Origin: Dickeya oryzae
Lineage (GTDB): Bacteria; Pseudomonadota; Gammaproteobacteria; Enterobacterales; Enterobacteriaceae
Assembly: GCF_009372235.1 (NCBI RefSeq)
Contig: NZ_ML762924.1
Span: forward strand, 1-64,000
DNA length: 64,000 bases
Reading direction: 5' to 3'
Below, in pieces: positions 1-11,452 of the stretch. The number at the start of each line of letters is the position of its first letter. Positions within the stretch are counted from its first letter, which is position 1. Below the pieces are notes generated by a model, which saw only the letters and a program-made list of their open reading frames with translations, did not search any database and had not been told where the DNA came from. The position numbers were made by a program, and so were the translations under genes.

Positions 1-37
1 CTGACACCGCGCTGCGTTGCCGCTGTTGCCGTGTCAG

Positions 38-100
38 TGGAGGCGCATTATAGGGAGTTATTCCGGCCTGACAAGCGATAAATACAAAATAATTATCAAC
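38..100 (-). promoter_or_regulatory. rRNA operon P1 promoter reading out of the window
   Basis: Read on the minus strand, TTGTCA (69-74) and TATAAT (47-52) are separated by 16 bp, followed by a GCGCC discriminator and an ACTGACACGG stretch. This is the layout of enterobacterial rrn P1 promoters. The bases upstream (75-100) are AT-rich like an UP element. In E. coli an rrn operon (rrsC) also lies just beyond rbsR, with hsrA and yieP in between; here those two are absent and the promoter sits close to rbsR. The rRNA genes themselves would lie left of position 1. Confidence 0.85.
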
Positions 101-138
101 TGGATGGTTTTCAGGCAAAGCGAGTGGGAATTGGCCAA

Positions 139-160
139 TATGCCGCTTTTCTGCGGCATA
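139..160 (-). terminator. hairpin downstream of rbsR
   Basis: TATGCCGC (139-146) and GCGGCATA (153-160) form a perfect 8-bp stem with a 6-nt loop just beyond the rbsR stop on the minus strand. There is no clear U-run after it, so it may be a weak terminator or a 3'-end stabiliser separating the rbs mRNA from the rrn promoter. Confidence 0.4.
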
Positions 161-188
161 AACGCCAGAAAGAAAGGATAAAGGTCAA

Positions 189-1196
189 TCAGGCGTGGAT
201 TTTGCCAACGGAACTACGAACGATTAACTCGGGTGTCAGTACCAATACATTATGTTCTGCATCCGGGTGCTCCAACCGGTGGAGAAGCGTATCAATGGCA
301 AGTTCACCAAGCTCACCTTTAGGCTGATGTATCGTCGTCAAGGGCGGTGATAGATAACGAGCCAGTTCAATATCGTCGTAACCCACCACGGCCATATCGT
401 CAGGAATGGATAGCCCTGCCTCATATAAGGCACGATAAACGCCTACCGCCATCGCATCATTACTGGTAAAGACTGCATCAGGGCGCTCCGGTAGCGCCAG
501 TAACTGCTGCATGGCGCGAAAACCAGCTTCAAACTCAAAGTCCCCGATCACCTCGTAACCAGCAGGAATCGACAAGCCCGATTGGTGCATCGCTTTACGA
601 TAACCTTCCAGACGATTGTGGGCGGTGGTTTTATCTTGCGGACCTGCAATACAGGCAATTTTGCGATAGCCCTGAGAAATCAGGTAGTGAGTCGCCATTT
701 CGCCGCCTTGCAGCGAATTATCTTTGATGATATCGCTGCTGCCTTCAAACGGTGCCCAGTCCATCATCACCACAGGAATAGAAGGATAGCGACGAATAAT
801 ATCCGGGGAAGGCAGATGGCTCTCAGTACACATCAGTAACAGCCCATCCACCCGCTTTTGCAGCAACGTCTCCAGACTGCGGCTCAGACGGTGGTGATCA
901 CCTTCGGTGTTGCAAAGAATCAGGCTGTAGCCTCGTTCGTAACAACAACGTTCCACACCGCGCACGACTTCAGCATAAAACGGGTTACTACTTGCCGTCA
1001 GCAACATACCAATGGTACGGGTCTGGTTGATTTTGAGACTACGCGCCAGCGCAGACGGCGCGTAGTTCAGTTGTTCCACCGCTTTCATTACCCGCTCGCG
1101 AATGGCATCGCTGACATAGCGGTTATCGTTGATGACATGAGAAACCGTTGATGTGGATACCCCAGCCAGACGGGCCACGTCTTTCATTGTCGCCAA
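189..1196 (-). CDS. rbsR: ribose operon repressor (LacI/GalR family)
   Basis: 335 aa, the usual size of RbsR. The N-terminus [20 protein letters not shown] is a canonical LacI-family helix-turn-helix, followed by the hinge helix (PSALARSLK) and a periplasmic-binding-protein-like sensor domain that in this family binds D-ribose. It is the last gene of the rbs operon, 3 nt after rbsK. In the known system ribose-free RbsR represses rbsDACBKR; two matching palindromes occur upstream of rbsD (6049-6064 and 6131-6142). Nothing in the sequence suggests damage. Confidence 0.95.
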   Translation of the reverse strand: MATMKDVARLAGVSTSTVSHVINDNRYVSDAIRERVMKAVEQLNYAPSALARSLKINQTRTIGMLLTASSNPFYAEVVRGVERCCYERGYSLILCNTEGDHHRLSRSLETLLQKRVDGLLLMCTESHLPSPDIIRRYPSIPVVMMDWAPFEGSSDIIKDNSLQGGEMATHYLISQGYRKIACIAGPQDKTTAHNRLEGYRKAMHQSGLSIPAGYEVIGDFEFEAGFRAMQQLLALPERPDAVFTSNDAMAVGVYRALYEAGLSIPDDMAVVGYDDIELARYLSPPLTTIHQPKGELGELAIDTLLHRLEHPDAEHNVLVLTPELIVRSSVGKIHA

Positions 1197-1199
1197 GGA

Positions 1200-2126
1200 T
1201 TACTCCTGTGCATTCAGGAAGGCATCAATCTCTTCACGCCAGGGAACAGAAGGCTGAGCGCCATGGCGAGTCACCGCGATAGCCGCCGCCGCATGAGCAA
1301 ACTTAACCGCCGCGTCCATAGGGCGTGACTCCAGCAAAGCCGTCACTAACGCGCCATTGAAGGTATCACCCGCTGCAATGGTATCAACCGCTTTGACCCG
1401 GAAACCGGGAATACGCTGACCCTGTCCTTGTTCGCTTAACCAGACACCACGGCTGCCAAGGGTAATCAATACTGTTGAGATGCCTTTATCATGCAGTACC
1501 TGTGCGGCACGTTGTGCATCTTCTTCGGTTTCTACGCTCACCCCGGTCAGGATCTGCGCTTCCGTCTCATTCGGCGTGATCATATCCACCAATGACAATA
1601 ACTCGTCAGGCAGAGAACAAGCTGGAGCCGGATTGAGGATAACTTTAGTGTCACTGTCATGCGCCAGGCGAGCAGCTGCTATCACAGTTTCCAGCGGCGA
1701 CTCCAGTTGCATCAACAGCGCGGAAGCATCAGTAATTTTCTGCTGATAGCGATGCAGGTAATCTGGCGTTACGGCTGCATTAGCCCCCGCATGAATACCG
1801 ATCATGTTTTCAGCTTCACCGTTAACGAAAATCAATGCCACCCCGGTAGTCTGGCCGGGAATCGCTTCAACGGCGGAAACATCAATTCGGTCCTTGATGA
1901 GTTGTTGGCGAATGCGTTCGCCGATATCGTCAGCGCCGACACAAGCGATAAATTCGATATCTGCGCCACTACGCCCGGCAGCCACCGCCTGGTTCGCGCC
2001 TTTACCACCAAATGCCACACCATATTGTTTACCGATCACCGTTTCACCTGGGCGGGGAAACTGAGCCAGATTCAAAATATGGTCCGCATTGATACTTCCC
2101 AAGACTACCAGCTTGCCTGATTTCAT
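1200..2126 (-). CDS. rbsK: ribokinase
   Basis: 308 aa PfkB-family sugar kinase that phosphorylates imported D-ribose to ribose 5-phosphate using ATP. The N-terminal GSINADHILN and GGKGANQAVAAGR motifs bind sugar, and DTIAAGDTFNGAL near residue 250 carries the catalytic Asp of the PfkB signature. Two in-frame ATGs exist (2132 and 2126); I prefer 2126 because the GGGG upstream is then about 9 nt away rather than 3, but the first cannot be excluded. It lies between rbsB and rbsR in the rbs operon. Confidence 0.93.
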   Translation of the reverse strand: MKSGKLVVLGSINADHILNLAQFPRPGETVIGKQYGVAFGGKGANQAVAAGRSGADIEFIACVGADDIGERIRQQLIKDRIDVSAVEAIPGQTTGVALIFVNGEAENMIGIHAGANAAVTPDYLHRYQQKITDASALLMQLESPLETVIAAARLAHDSDTKVILNPAPACSLPDELLSLVDMITPNETEAQILTGVSVETEEDAQRAAQVLHDKGISTVLITLGSRGVWLSEQGQGQRIPGFRVKAVDTIAAGDTFNGALVTALLESRPMDAAVKFAHAAAAIAVTRHGAQPSVPWREEIDAFLNAQE

Positions 2127-2208
2127 TAACATGAACCCCGATGTTGATTACGCGCCACCCACCAGGGGTGGCGCCGTACTGCACGTGCGGTATTACGTTT
2201 TGATGATG

Positions 2209-3099
2209 TTATTGCTTAGTAACCAGTTTCAGGTCGACAGGGATGATCGCCTGTACTTTTTCGCCTTTCAGCACCTTGTCAGCCGTTTCCACACCGATGA
2301 CACCGATCTGATCAGGACGCTGAGCCACGGTAGCCGCCATCTTGCCGCTTTCTACTGCTTTCAAGCCATCAGCGGTACCATCGAAACCAACGACCATCAC
2401 ATTGTCACGACCGGCGGTCTGCAGAGCGCGCAGGGCACCCAGCGCCATTTCGTCATTCTGAGCGAAGACAGCCTGAACATCCGGGTGAGCGGTCAGCAGG
2501 TTTTGCATCACATTCAGACCTTTGGTGCGGTCAAAATCCGCAGGCTGGCTTGCCAACATGTTAAATTTGTTCTTCTCGGCAGACTTCATGAAGCCAGCGC
2601 CACGTTCACGAGCAGCAGACGTACCCGCCAGACCTTCCAGCTGAATAACTTTGGCGCCTTCACCCAGTTTTTTAGCGATGAAATCACCGGCAACTTTACC
2701 GCCGAAGGCGTTATCGGAAGCTACGTGGCTAACGACTTCACCGCTGGCAGCGACACGGTCCAGCGTGATAACCGGAATTTTGGCCTGATTAGCCAGTTTC
2801 ACCGCATTACCCACCGCGTTGGAGTCCGTCGGGTTGATCAGCAACAGCTTGGTGCCGCGAACAGTCAAATCCTGCACGTTGGAAAGTTCTTTGGCTGGGT
2901 TGTTCTGGGAATCAAGCACGACCAGGTTGTAGCCCAGTTTGTCCGCTTCTTTTTGGGCGCCATCTTTCAACGACACAAAGAACGGGTTATTCAGCGTGGA
3001 AACAACAAGAGCAATGGTATCCTTTGCCAGCGCATTGGCACTGACCGTTGCACTCAGCGCGACAGCGGAAACCAGAGTAGCAATCTTCTTCAAGTTCAT
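2209..3099 (-). CDS. rbsB: periplasmic D-ribose-binding protein
   Basis: 296 aa, the same length as E. coli RbsB. A Sec signal peptide ([20 protein letters not shown], cleavage near ANALA-KD) is followed by the type-1 periplasmic-binding fold with [22 protein letters not shown] near the C-terminus. It captures ribose and delivers it to RbsC; RbsB is also the ligand-carrying partner of the Trg chemoreceptor in enterobacteria. Third structural gene after rbsC (25 bp gap), with a 76-82 bp gap before rbsK. Confidence 0.95.
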   Translation of the reverse strand: MNLKKIATLVSAVALSATVSANALAKDTIALVVSTLNNPFFVSLKDGAQKEADKLGYNLVVLDSQNNPAKELSNVQDLTVRGTKLLLINPTDSNAVGNAVKLANQAKIPVITLDRVAASGEVVSHVASDNAFGGKVAGDFIAKKLGEGAKVIQLEGLAGTSAARERGAGFMKSAEKNKFNMLASQPADFDRTKGLNVMQNLLTAHPDVQAVFAQNDEMALGALRALQTAGRDNVMVVGFDGTADGLKAVESGKMAATVAQRPDQIGVIGVETADKVLKGEKVQAIIPVDLKLVTKQ

Positions 3100-3124
3100 A
3101 TTTCAATTCCTGTGTGAATGAAAG

Positions 3125-4093
3125 TTATTTACTGCCTTTGTTATCTACCAAAACCGCCAGCAGAATAACCACCGCCTTGACGATCATCTGGTAGTAAGAA
3201 GAAACCCCTAACAGGTTAAGCCCGTTATTCAGGAACCCCAGAATCAAGGCACCGATTAACGTTCCCACCACGCGTCCTTTACCACCTGACAAACTTGTAC
3301 CACCCAGCACTACCGCTGCAATGGCATCCAGTTCATACCCCGTCCCTGCCGTTGGTTGTGCTGAAGACAGACGGGCAACTTCAATAATGCCTGCCAATGC
3401 CGACAACAAACCGCACAACGAATAAACAACGATTTTGACTCTATCAACGCTGATCCCGGAAAGACGGGTTGCCGCTTCATTACCGCCCAACGCATAGATA
3501 TAGCGACCAATGCGGGTATGGTGCAGCATGTACCAGGTTGTCAGGAATACCACCGCCATAATCCAGATTGGCGTAGGTACTCCCAGAGGACGTCCGATGC
3601 CGAACCACCCCAACGCATCCGCCGCATCAGAAAAACCGGTATTGACAGGACTGCCGTTGGTGTAGACCATCGTGACGCCACGTAGCAGCAACATCATCAC
3701 TAGCGTAGCAATAAAGGCCTGAACCCGCCCCTTGGCAATGATAATCCCCGTTCCCGCACCGATGACCGCACCCAGTGCCAGCGCCGCAAATACCGCCACC
3801 AACGCATTGATCTCAAGCCCGACGATAGACGCGGCAACCGCCCCTGTCAGCGCCAGCAACGACCCTACCGACAAATCGATACCGGAGGTGAGGATAACCA
3901 GTGTCATTCCCACCGCCATAATGGCGTTTACCGAGGTTTGCTGCAGGATGTTGAACAGGTTGTTCAGGGTAAAAAAGTTAGGACTCATTGAAGACACCAC
4001 AGCGATAAGAATCAGCAGGGCGATCAATGATTTTTGCTCCATCAGCCACTCTTTGCTGAGCCAGCGCTTTGCTGTGATAGTTTGAGAACTCAT
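3125..4093 (-). CDS. rbsC: ribose ABC transporter permease
   Basis: 322 aa inner-membrane protein with a string of hydrophobic segments and the sugar-permease signature GGTSLSGGKGRVVGTLIGAL near residue 265. It forms the transmembrane channel of the RbsABC importer. The cytoplasmic N-terminus (MSSQTITAKRWLSKEWLMEQ) precedes the first membrane helix. It starts 7 nt after the rbsA stop, consistent with coupled translation. Confidence 0.95.
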   Translation of the reverse strand: MSSQTITAKRWLSKEWLMEQKSLIALLILIAVVSSMSPNFFTLNNLFNILQQTSVNAIMAVGMTLVILTSGIDLSVGSLLALTGAVAASIVGLEINALVAVFAALALGAVIGAGTGIIIAKGRVQAFIATLVMMLLLRGVTMVYTNGSPVNTGFSDAADALGWFGIGRPLGVPTPIWIMAVVFLTTWYMLHHTRIGRYIYALGGNEAATRLSGISVDRVKIVVYSLCGLLSALAGIIEVARLSSAQPTAGTGYELDAIAAVVLGGTSLSGGKGRVVGTLIGALILGFLNNGLNLLGVSSYYQMIVKAVVILLAVLVDNKGSK

Positions 4094-4100
4094 ATCTGAT

Positions 4101-5606
4101 TTACTCCTGCTTTACGCCGTATTGCTTACCAACGGCCGCAGCCATCAGCGCTTCCTGTGTAGCCTGTTCAATCGGGAACTCACCGCTCAGGTGCCCTTCG
4201 TGCATGACAATAATGCGATCGCTCATCCCGAGCACTTCGGGCATTTCCGACGATACCAGAATGATGCTTAACCCTTCTTGCTTGAACTGGTTGATTAACT
4301 GATAGATTTCTTTTTTTGCCCCCACATCGACGCCACGGGTCGGCTCATCCAGAATCAGCACTTTGGGACGGGTCATCAACCCACGGGCGATCGCCACTTT
4401 CTGCTGATTACCACCGGACAATAACCCGATCGGCTGGGACATGGACGGAGTGCGAATATTGAACATGCGGATGAAATCGCCCACCGCCTGCTGCTCATCG
4501 CCATGCCGCAGCGAACCCGCTGCGTTACTGAAATAACGCAGTGCCGTCAGGGACATGTTTTCTTTTACCGACATGCCGAGCACCAGCCCGTCTCGCTTAC
4601 GGTCTTCGGAAATATACACAATGCCGCTGGCCAGGCCGTCTTGTGGACTGCGCGCCACGATGTTCTCCCCGTCTAAGGAGACGCTGCCGTGGGTACGTGG
4701 CAACGCGCCATACAACACTTTCATCAGTTCGGTGCGACCGGCCCCCATTAGCCCGGCCACCCCGAGAATCTCGCCTTTGCGCAGGGTGAAGCTCACGTTA
4801 TTCACCCCCGGCCCGGACAATTCGCTGACTTGTAAACGCACGTCACCGGGCGCCTGATTCAAACGGGGGTACTGATCTTCCAGCTTACGTCCCACCATCA
4901 TTTCAATCAGCGAATCTTCCTGTAATTCACTCACTGCACGCTCGCCGATAAACTGGCCATCACGGAACACGGTCACATCGTCGCAGATTTCGAAAATCTC
5001 TTTGAGTCGATGGGAGATATAGACAATGCCGCAGCCCTGGGCCTGCAATTCCCGGATAACACTAAACAGCGAGGCGGTTTCGGTATCCGTCAGCGCATCG
5101 GTAGGTTCATCCATAATGATGACCCGAGACTCAAAGCTCAGCACTTTGGCGATTTCAACCATCTGTTGATCGCCAATCGACAACTCCCCCACCAGGCGGC
5201 GACTGTCATAACGCAGGTTCAAACGCTTGAGCAGCTTATCCGCCTCATCATACATACGCTTCCAGTCAATACGCCCCAGGCGGTTGGTAAATTCACGGCC
5301 GAGGAAAATATTTTCCGCAATGGTTAACTGGGGAATCAGGTTCAGTTCCTGATGGATAATGCCGATCCCTGCTTCCTGGGAGGCTTTGGGACCACTGAAA
5401 TCCACATCCTTGCCTAAAAACTGGATACTACCGGCATCCCGACGATAAATGCCCGTCAGCACTTTCATCATGGTGGACTTGCCGGCACCGTTTTCTCCCA
5501 CCAGCGCCATGACTTTGCCCGGATAAACATTCAATGCCGCGCCGGACAGCGCCTTAACGCCGGGGAACGTTTTGGTGATGCCTTGCAATTGCAGTAAAGG
5601 TTGCAT
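4101..5606 (-). CDS. rbsA: ribose ABC transporter, double ATP-binding subunit
   Basis: 501 aa, exactly the E. coli length when begun at the ATG at 5606, which is preceded by GAGGT. Two tandem ABC cassettes: the first has Walker [10 protein letters not shown], signature LSIGDQQ and Walker B VIIMDEP; the second has the degenerate Walker [10 protein letters not shown], signature LSGGNQQK and VLILDEP. Asymmetric cassettes like this are normal for sugar ABC ATPases. It energises ribose import with RbsB and RbsC. A longer reading from 5633 would overlap rbsD. Confidence 0.95.
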   Translation of the reverse strand: MQPLLQLQGITKTFPGVKALSGAALNVYPGKVMALVGENGAGKSTMMKVLTGIYRRDAGSIQFLGKDVDFSGPKASQEAGIGIIHQELNLIPQLTIAENIFLGREFTNRLGRIDWKRMYDEADKLLKRLNLRYDSRRLVGELSIGDQQMVEIAKVLSFESRVIIMDEPTDALTDTETASLFSVIRELQAQGCGIVYISHRLKEIFEICDDVTVFRDGQFIGERAVSELQEDSLIEMMVGRKLEDQYPRLNQAPGDVRLQVSELSGPGVNNVSFTLRKGEILGVAGLMGAGRTELMKVLYGALPRTHGSVSLDGENIVARSPQDGLASGIVYISEDRKRDGLVLGMSVKENMSLTALRYFSNAAGSLRHGDEQQAVGDFIRMFNIRTPSMSQPIGLLSGGNQQKVAIARGLMTRPKVLILDEPTRGVDVGAKKEIYQLINQFKQEGLSIILVSSEMPEVLGMSDRIIVMHEGHLSGEFPIEQATQEALMAAAVGKQYGVKQE

Positions 5607-5613
5607 CGCTACC

Positions 5614-6033
5614 TCAGAAGGTGACGCCAGCACAAAGGATCACATTCGCATAAGGAGAACATTCCCCTGTACGAATAATGGCCCGGCTCTGACCACTTTG
5701 TTTTTTAAACTCTTCGTGGCTGACGTAATGCAGTGAAATGGTATTTCCCTGGTGTTGTTCAAGTTGTGCTAACTGTTTTAATAACGCTTCATGGAGCGTG
5801 GTGTTTTTCTCAATGATTTCCTGAGCCAATATCGCCGCTTCCACCTGCATTTCCGCCGTCACCACGTCCAGCACCTGCAAGAAGCCAGGAACGTTATGGG
5901 TTAAAGCCAGGTCGATGCGGGCCGTCGTCGCTGGAATCGGTAAACCGGCGTCAGCAATGACAATCTGATCGGTATGTCCCAGTTGGGAAATCACCGACGA
6001 AATATCGGAATGAAGTAACACACCTTTTTTCAT
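5614..6033 (-). CDS. rbsD: D-ribose pyranase
   Basis: 139 aa, equal to E. coli RbsD. It interconverts the pyranose form of ribose to the furanose form that ribokinase uses. Conserved family stretches include [14 protein letters not shown] at the N-terminus, CDAGLPIP-like ADAGLPIP and the C-terminal [17 protein letters not shown]. First gene of the rbs operon, directly below the two RbsR operator palindromes. Confidence 0.96.
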   Translation of the reverse strand: MKKGVLLHSDISSVISQLGHTDQIVIADAGLPIPATTARIDLALTHNVPGFLQVLDVVTAEMQVEAAILAQEIIEKNTTLHEALLKQLAQLEQHQGNTISLHYVSHEEFKKQSGQSRAIIRTGECSPYANVILCAGVTF

Positions 6034-6048
6034 GTTATTTATCCTGAG

Positions 6049-6064
6049 AGCGAAACGTTTCGCT
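6049..6064. promoter_or_regulatory. RbsR operator, proximal
   Basis: AGCGAAACGTTTCGCT is a perfect 16-bp palindrome 16 bp upstream of rbsD. Its sequence matches the RbsR operator of E. coli and the general LacI-family half-site with a central CG. Confidence 0.85.
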
Positions 6065-6118
6065 TATGGAGCAAGTGTAGAAAAAGAACCGGAGAAGGCA
6101 ACGATTATCTTATGAAAA

Positions 6119-6142
6119 TGTGATCGTTATCGAAACGTTTCG
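6119..6142. promoter_or_regulatory. second RbsR-like palindrome with adjacent CRP half-site
   Basis: CGAAACGTTTCG (6131-6142) repeats the core of the proximal operator 82 bp further upstream. TGTGA at 6119-6123 begins a half-conserved CRP site whose right half is poor. Two operators flanking the promoter would allow looping; that is inference. The rest of 6034-6347, between rbsD and kup, shows no gene. Confidence 0.6.
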
Positions 6143-6294
6143 TTGGCGTAATAAAAGGAAGATTTTAAGTTATTAAAACCAATAAAAAAGACGCGGCAGG
6201 GCAATGCCTGACAAAGCCAGAGGGTTTTAGAGGAGATGGAATGCCACATCCGCGACAGGATAACAGTAGGCGGGAAGAAGAGGCCCAATACCAC

Positions 6295-6326
6295 AGCGGG
6301 TGAGATCCTGTCAGACCTCACCCGCT
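6295..6326 (-). terminator. hairpin at the 3' end of kup
   Basis: AGCGGGTGAG (6295-6304) and CTCACCCGCT (6317-6326) form a perfect 10-bp stem with a 12-nt loop right after the kup stop codon. No U-run follows on the minus strand, so this may be an mRNA-stabilising hairpin rather than an intrinsic terminator. Confidence 0.5.
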
Positions 6327-6347
6327 TATTCATCTACTCGTCCGGTA

Positions 6348-8216
6348 TCAGATTTCTACCTGAATACCCAATTCAATCAACCGGTTCGGTGGAATTTCGA
6401 ATTGATCCGCCGCGCGCAGCGCATTGCGGCTCAGCATCATGAACAACTTACCGCGAACAAGCAGATACCAGGGACGCGTACCCATCATCAGCGATTCATT
6501 CGACAAGAAGAACGTAGTTTCCATCATCTGGCAGGTCAATCCATCCTGCCAGCAGCGATGGAATACCTCTTCTACATTCGGCGTTTCACGCCACCCATAG
6601 CTGGCGACCACACGCCAGAAGGTGGGGGAAAGTTGCTCCACCGAAACACGCCGGGCATTGTGCACATAAGGCGCGTCTTCCGTTCTCATGGTCAGCAGCA
6701 CCACGCGCTCGTGCAATACCTTGTTGTGTTTAAGATTGTGCAGCAAAGCAAACGGAATAACATGGGTAGCACGCGACAGATAGACAGCTGTTCCTGTTAC
6801 ACGCACTGGCGGGTTCTTCTCCAGCGACGCGATCATCGCATCCAGCGAATTACCATGCTCATGGATACGACGTAATAGCCGGAAACGCTCGCTTTTCCAG
6901 GTCGTCATGATGATAAACATCACCATACCCAGCGCCAGCGGCAACCAACCACCAGAAATAATCTTCACCACGTTGGCCAGGAACATCGGCAAGTCGATAG
7001 CCAGCAAAGCCACCAGCAGCAACCAGACCAGATAGCGATACCAGTGCCAGTTTTTCAGCGCCACCGTACAGGACAGGATGCTGGTCAGTACCATCGTGCC
7101 GGTCACCGCAATACCGTAAGCGGCTGCCAGATTACTGGAATGCTCAAAGCTGATAATAACGATTACCACCGCCACATACAGCAACCAATTGATAAACGGG
7201 ATATAAATCTGTCCGGATTCCATATCTGACGTATGCACGATGCGCATCGGTGGCAGATACCCCAGACGAACCGCCTGACGGGTCAGCGAGAACACCCCGG
7301 AAATGACCGCCTGAGAAGCGATGATGGTAGCGAGCGTAGCCAGCACCAACAACGGAATCAGCGCCCAATCCGGTGCCAGCAGGAAGAACGGGTTTTTGAT
7401 AGCCTCTGGATTTTTCAGCAACAGCGCGCCCTGGCCAAAGTAGTTGAGCACCAGCGACGGTAAAACCGCTGAAAACCAGGCGATACGAATCGGCAGTTTG
7501 CCAAAGTGGCCCATATCGGCATACAGCGCCTCAACCCCAGTGATCGCCAGTACTACCGCCCCCAGCGCAAAGAAGGACACCGATTTATATTGAATGAAAA
7601 AGTTAATTGCCCATTGGGGATTGAGTGCCTGCAATACCTCTGGATTGGCAATAATGCTGCGAGCCCCCAACACACCGAGCGACAAAAACCACAGCATCAT
7701 GATCGGCGCAAACAGGCTACCAACCCGACCTGTACCGTGCTTTTGAATCATAAACAATAGCGTCAGCACCACTATCGAAATAGGCACGATATAGGTATCC
7801 AGCGACGGGGCAACGATATCCAGCCCTTCGATCGCCGACATCACGGAAATCGCCGGGGTAATCACCACCTCACCATAGAAGAAGCTACCGCCGATCAACC
7901 CCATGATCACCACGACGGCGGTCATCTTGTCGGACGTATTGCGTCCGGCCAGCGACATCAGCGTCAGGATCCCCCCTTCACCGGCGTTATCCGCCCGCAT
8001 GACATAGCTGAGATACTTAAGGGAGACCACTAGCACCAGCAGCCAGAATATCAGTGAGAGAAAGCCAAAGACGGAATCAGGTTCAACCCCGAAACCAAAC
8101 TGCCCGGAAAGACACTCCCTGAGCGTATAGAGCGGGCTGGTGCCGATGTCGCCATACACTACACCGATGGCAGCCAGCGTGACCGCTGGAAGTGAACGTT
8201 TATGTTCTGAATTCAT
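6348..8216 (-). CDS. kup: low-affinity potassium uptake protein Kup
   Basis: 622 aa, identical in length to E. coli Kup (TrkD). The N-terminal [15 protein letters not shown] is the diagnostic signature of the KUP/HAK/KT family, followed by about twelve hydrophobic segments to residue about 450 and a hydrophilic cytoplasmic C-terminal domain. It imports K+ with H+ symport and is most important at low pH and high osmolarity. Monocistronic, divergent from ravA across a 258-bp gap that should carry both promoters. Confidence 0.96.
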   Translation of the reverse strand: MNSEHKRSLPAVTLAAIGVVYGDIGTSPLYTLRECLSGQFGFGVEPDSVFGFLSLIFWLLVLVVSLKYLSYVMRADNAGEGGILTLMSLAGRNTSDKMTAVVVIMGLIGGSFFYGEVVITPAISVMSAIEGLDIVAPSLDTYIVPISIVVLTLLFMIQKHGTGRVGSLFAPIMMLWFLSLGVLGARSIIANPEVLQALNPQWAINFFIQYKSVSFFALGAVVLAITGVEALYADMGHFGKLPIRIAWFSAVLPSLVLNYFGQGALLLKNPEAIKNPFFLLAPDWALIPLLVLATLATIIASQAVISGVFSLTRQAVRLGYLPPMRIVHTSDMESGQIYIPFINWLLYVAVVIVIISFEHSSNLAAAYGIAVTGTMVLTSILSCTVALKNWHWYRYLVWLLLVALLAIDLPMFLANVVKIISGGWLPLALGMVMFIIMTTWKSERFRLLRRIHEHGNSLDAMIASLEKNPPVRVTGTAVYLSRATHVIPFALLHNLKHNKVLHERVVLLTMRTEDAPYVHNARRVSVEQLSPTFWRVVASYGWRETPNVEEVFHRCWQDGLTCQMMETTFFLSNESLMMGTRPWYLLVRGKLFMMLSRNALRAADQFEIPPNRLIELGIQVEI

Positions 8217-8474
8217 AAACCTTGTCTTCTGTTATCAATTCATTAACAAATCGGGCCTTATTCTGGTTGGAGTAGCCCGAAAACGCACAGTATGCACAAA
8301 TCACGTTAAAAGCCCATTTTTTAATACTACCTTGGTTCTGTTCAGGGCAGGCACCTTTATTGATTAACACCAGCAATGGTGACAATAATTAATGTATAGC
8401 TAATGAAGAAAACGTAGTCTTTCTGACGTTCATTACACGCTCTTGACGGCATTTACCGCAATGACGGATCTATT

Positions 8475-9971
8475 ATGATGCAACCCACAGCGCTGGCCGA
8501 CCGTATCTCTCGCCTGAGTCATGCTCTCGAACACGGTCTTTACGAACGGCAACACGCCATCCGACTTTGCCTGCTGGCAGCGCTCAGCGGCGAGAGCGTC
8601 TTCCTGTTGGGGCCGCCAGGGATTGCCAAGAGCCTGATTGCACGTCGCCTGAAATACGCATTCAGACACGCGCGCGCCTTTGAATACCTGATGACGCGTT
8701 TTTCAACGCCAGAAGAGGTCTTCGGCCCACTCTCCATTCAGGCACTGAAAGACGAAGGGCGCTATCAGCGCCTGACAACCGGTTACCTGCCAGAAGCGGA
8801 AATTGTCTTTCTGGATGAAATCTGGAAAGCCGGTCCTGCAATCCTGAATACCCTGCTGACCGCCATCAACGAGCGGCGCTTTCGCAACGGCAATAGCGAA
8901 GAACCCATCCCGATGCGGCTACTGGTCACGGCCTCCAACGAACTGCCTGAAGCCGACAGCAGCCTGGAAGCCTTGTATGACCGTATGCTGATTCGCCTCT
9001 GGCTTGACCGGGTGCAGGATAAACACAATTTTCGCGCCATGCTCACCGCGTCACCCGCAGAGCAGGATAACCTTATCAGCCCGGCACTGAGTGTCAGCGA
9101 TGAAGAGTACCAACAGTGGCAATCTCATATCGAGCATATACCGTTACCAGAAAATTGCTTCGAACTGATTTATCAGTTGCGCCAGCGTCTGGATACTCAG
9201 GAAGGTTCGCCGTATGTTTCCGATCGTCGCTGGAAGAAATCCATACGACTTCTTCAGGCCTGTGCCTTTTTTAGCGGACGGGAAGCGATAACCCCGGTTG
9301 ATCTGATCCTTCTCAAAGATTGCCTATGGCACGACCTGGATACCCACAACCTGGTGGAGCAGCAATTACAACAATTGATGGGCGAACAGGCCTACCAACA
9401 GCGAACATTACTGTTCCGATTGCAGCAATTGAATGTGAAACGCCAGCAATATCAGCAGGAACAAAGTGAACAGCAGGCATTCAAGGTTGAACGCCAGGTC
9501 AACTTTTTTGGCCGGAAACCCCATCACTCGTTACCTGAAAGCCTGACCGCCGCCGAAATAACGCTGATGCTACAAAAACCACTGCTGCTGCACGACTATA
9601 CCGTCACCCATGTGGTTATCGACCGGGAAGCGCTGGCGAGCTGGCTGCAAAAGGGAGGCGAAATACGTGGGAAGCTCAACGGCGTCGGTTTTAGCCAGCA
9701 TCTCGATATGGAAGTGGATGAGCGCCAGCATCTGATCATTCGCGATATCAGTTTACAAAGCACGGTGTTATCGCTGCCCGGCGTGATGAAAGGCGACCTG
9801 CCAGAAGAGATAGTTAAAGAATATGACGCGTTAAAAATCCAGTTACGTGAACAACGTCGATTGTTCGAGCGTCACCAGCCTTGCTTGTTTGTCCCGAAAG
9901 AATGGCTTGCCAGGATTGAAGAAAGCCTTCAACAGGTCGATGAACAAATCGCGCAGTCACAACGGGAGTAA
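8475..9971 (+). CDS. ravA: regulatory ATPase RavA (MoxR family AAA+)
   Basis: 498 aa, as in E. coli. Walker A GPPGIAKS (residues 46-53), Walker B IVFLDEI around 110, and sensor and arginine-finger regions ([16 protein letters not shown]) define a MoxR AAA+ ATPase; the C-terminal part carries the LARA-like domain that in E. coli binds lysine decarboxylase LdcI. A second ATG at 8478 is an equally possible start. It is followed 5 nt later by viaA, its VWA-domain partner, and both are tied to acid stress and respiratory-complex maturation. Confidence 0.94.
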   Translation: MMQPTALADRISRLSHALEHGLYERQHAIRLCLLAALSGESVFLLGPPGIAKSLIARRLKYAFRHARAFEYLMTRFSTPEEVFGPLSIQALKDEGRYQRLTTGYLPEAEIVFLDEIWKAGPAILNTLLTAINERRFRNGNSEEPIPMRLLVTASNELPEADSSLEALYDRMLIRLWLDRVQDKHNFRAMLTASPAEQDNLISPALSVSDEEYQQWQSHIEHIPLPENCFELIYQLRQRLDTQEGSPYVSDRRWKKSIRLLQACAFFSGREAITPVDLILLKDCLWHDLDTHNLVEQQLQQLMGEQAYQQRTLLFRLQQLNVKRQQYQQEQSEQQAFKVERQVNFFGRKPHHSLPESLTAAEITLMLQKPLLLHDYTVTHVVIDREALASWLQKGGEIRGKLNGVGFSQHLDMEVDERQHLIIRDISLQSTVLSLPGVMKGDLPEEIVKEYDALKIQLREQRRLFERHQPCLFVPKEWLARIEESLQQVDEQIAQSQRE

Positions 9972-9976
9972 CGATC

Positions 9977-11452
9977 ATGTTGACGCTGGAATCCCTGGAG
10001 ATGCTGTTATCCATCGATGAAAACGATCTGCTGGATGACGTGATTGTAGCCCTGATGGCAACGCCTCAGTTGGTGATGTTCTTCGACAAGTATCCGCGTC
10101 TGAAAAATGCCATCATGCGTGACTTACCCGAGTGGAAAGAAAACCTCCGGCAACGGCTGCGTAGTACCCAGGCACCTCCCGAACTGGAAAAAGAATTCAC
10201 CTGTTATCAGCAGACCCAGTTAGTCAGCGGGCAGGCCTTTCAGTCTACTCTGCCAGACATCATGTCCACCTTGCATCATGTGGATTCCCCTTTCCTTAAT
10301 CAGGCAGAAAAGCTGATCAGTTCCGCTTCCCCCTCCTCAGAACGCCGCATCAGCGCCAGTCAGCACAGCCTGTTTATGCAACGCTGGCGCCTTAGCCTGA
10401 CGCTGCAAACGATGAATCTGCACCATCAGATCATGGAACAAGAGCGGGATCAGTTACTGGACGAGATCCAAAAACGCCTGACGATAAGCGGGGCACTGGA
10501 ACCGATTCTGGCTGAAAACGACACGGCCGCAGGCAGGCTATGGGATCTCAGCGCCAGTAAACGCATGAAACAACCCTTCAATGCGTTACTGGAGACCGGG
10601 GCATTTTTGCAAAAACAGCCGGAACTGCAGCGTCTGGCAGAGCGTCTGGGCCGTAGCCGGGAGACAAAATCGGTTCTCAGCCATCAGGCACCGAAAGAAT
10701 CCTTTCAGGTGATGGTGCGTGAACCGGCGTTTGCACCGGAACAAGTCAGCGGCATCCACCAGAGTGATGACATTCTACGGCTACTGCCCACCGAACTATC
10801 CACCCTCGGGACCCATGAGCTGGAGTTTGAATTTTACCGCCGTCTGGCCGAACACCGGCTACTGACGTACCGGCTACAAGGGGAGAGCTGGCGGGAAAAA
10901 ACGCTTGAGCGACCGGTCGTCCATCAGCATAACGAACAACAACCGCGAGGGCCGTTTATCGTTTGTGTGGATACCTCCGGTTCGATGGGCGGATTTAATG
11001 AACGTTGCGCTAAAGCCTTCTGTCTGGCGCTGATGCGGATTGCTCTGGCGGAAAACCGCCGCTGTTACATTATGCTGTTTTCAACCGGCATCGTCAGTTA
11101 TGACCTGACCTCAGAAAACGGGCTGGAAGAAGCAATACGTTTTCTCAGTCAGACCTTCCGGGGCGGTACTGATCTGGCAAGCTGCCTGTCGTCGCTGCTG
11201 GAAAAAATGGACACCGCCACCTGGCAGGATGCCGACGCCGTCATCATTTCAGACTTTATTGCCCAGCGTCTGCCAGACGATCTGGTCAACGAAATCAAAC
11301 GCCGCCAGCATCGGCTGCAGCACCGTTTTCACGCTGTCGCCATGTCAGCGCATGGTAAACCCGGTATTCTGCGCATCTTTGATCATATCTGGCGCTTCGA
11401 TACCGGGCTGAAAAGCCGCCTGTTACGCCGGTTTCAGCACGAAAAAGTCTGA
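9977..11452 (+). CDS. viaA: VWA-domain protein ViaA, stimulator of RavA
   Basis: 491 aa, slightly longer than the E. coli protein (483). The C-terminal third is a von Willebrand factor A domain with an intact MIDAS metal site, [10 protein letters not shown] around residue 330, with GGTD and DAVIISD further on. The N-terminal helical region is specific to the ViaA family. It binds RavA and enhances its ATPase activity. Translationally coupled to ravA (5-nt gap). No obvious intrinsic terminator follows. Confidence 0.93.
   Translation: MLTLESLEMLLSIDENDLLDDVIVALMATPQLVMFFDKYPRLKNAIMRDLPEWKENLRQRLRSTQAPPELEKEFTCYQQTQLVSGQAFQSTLPDIMSTLHHVDSPFLNQAEKLISSASPSSERRISASQHSLFMQRWRLSLTLQTMNLHHQIMEQERDQLLDEIQKRLTISGALEPILAENDTAAGRLWDLSASKRMKQPFNALLETGAFLQKQPELQRLAERLGRSRETKSVLSHQAPKESFQVMVREPAFAPEQVSGIHQSDDILRLLPTELSTLGTHELEFEFYRRLAEHRLLTYRLQGESWREKTLERPVVHQHNEQQPRGPFIVCVDTSGSMGGFNERCAKAFCLALMRIALAENRRCYIMLFSTGIVSYDLTSENGLEEAIRFLSQTFRGGTDLASCLSSLLEKMDTATWQDADAVIISDFIAQRLPDDLVNEIKRRQHRLQHRFHAVAMSAHGKPGILRIFDHIWRFDTGLKSRLLRRFQHEKV

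Noticed and set aside
2089-3117. A 342-codon plus-strand frame opposite rbsB
   Set aside because: It is antisense to a clear rbsB gene, has no family features and no ribosome binding site.
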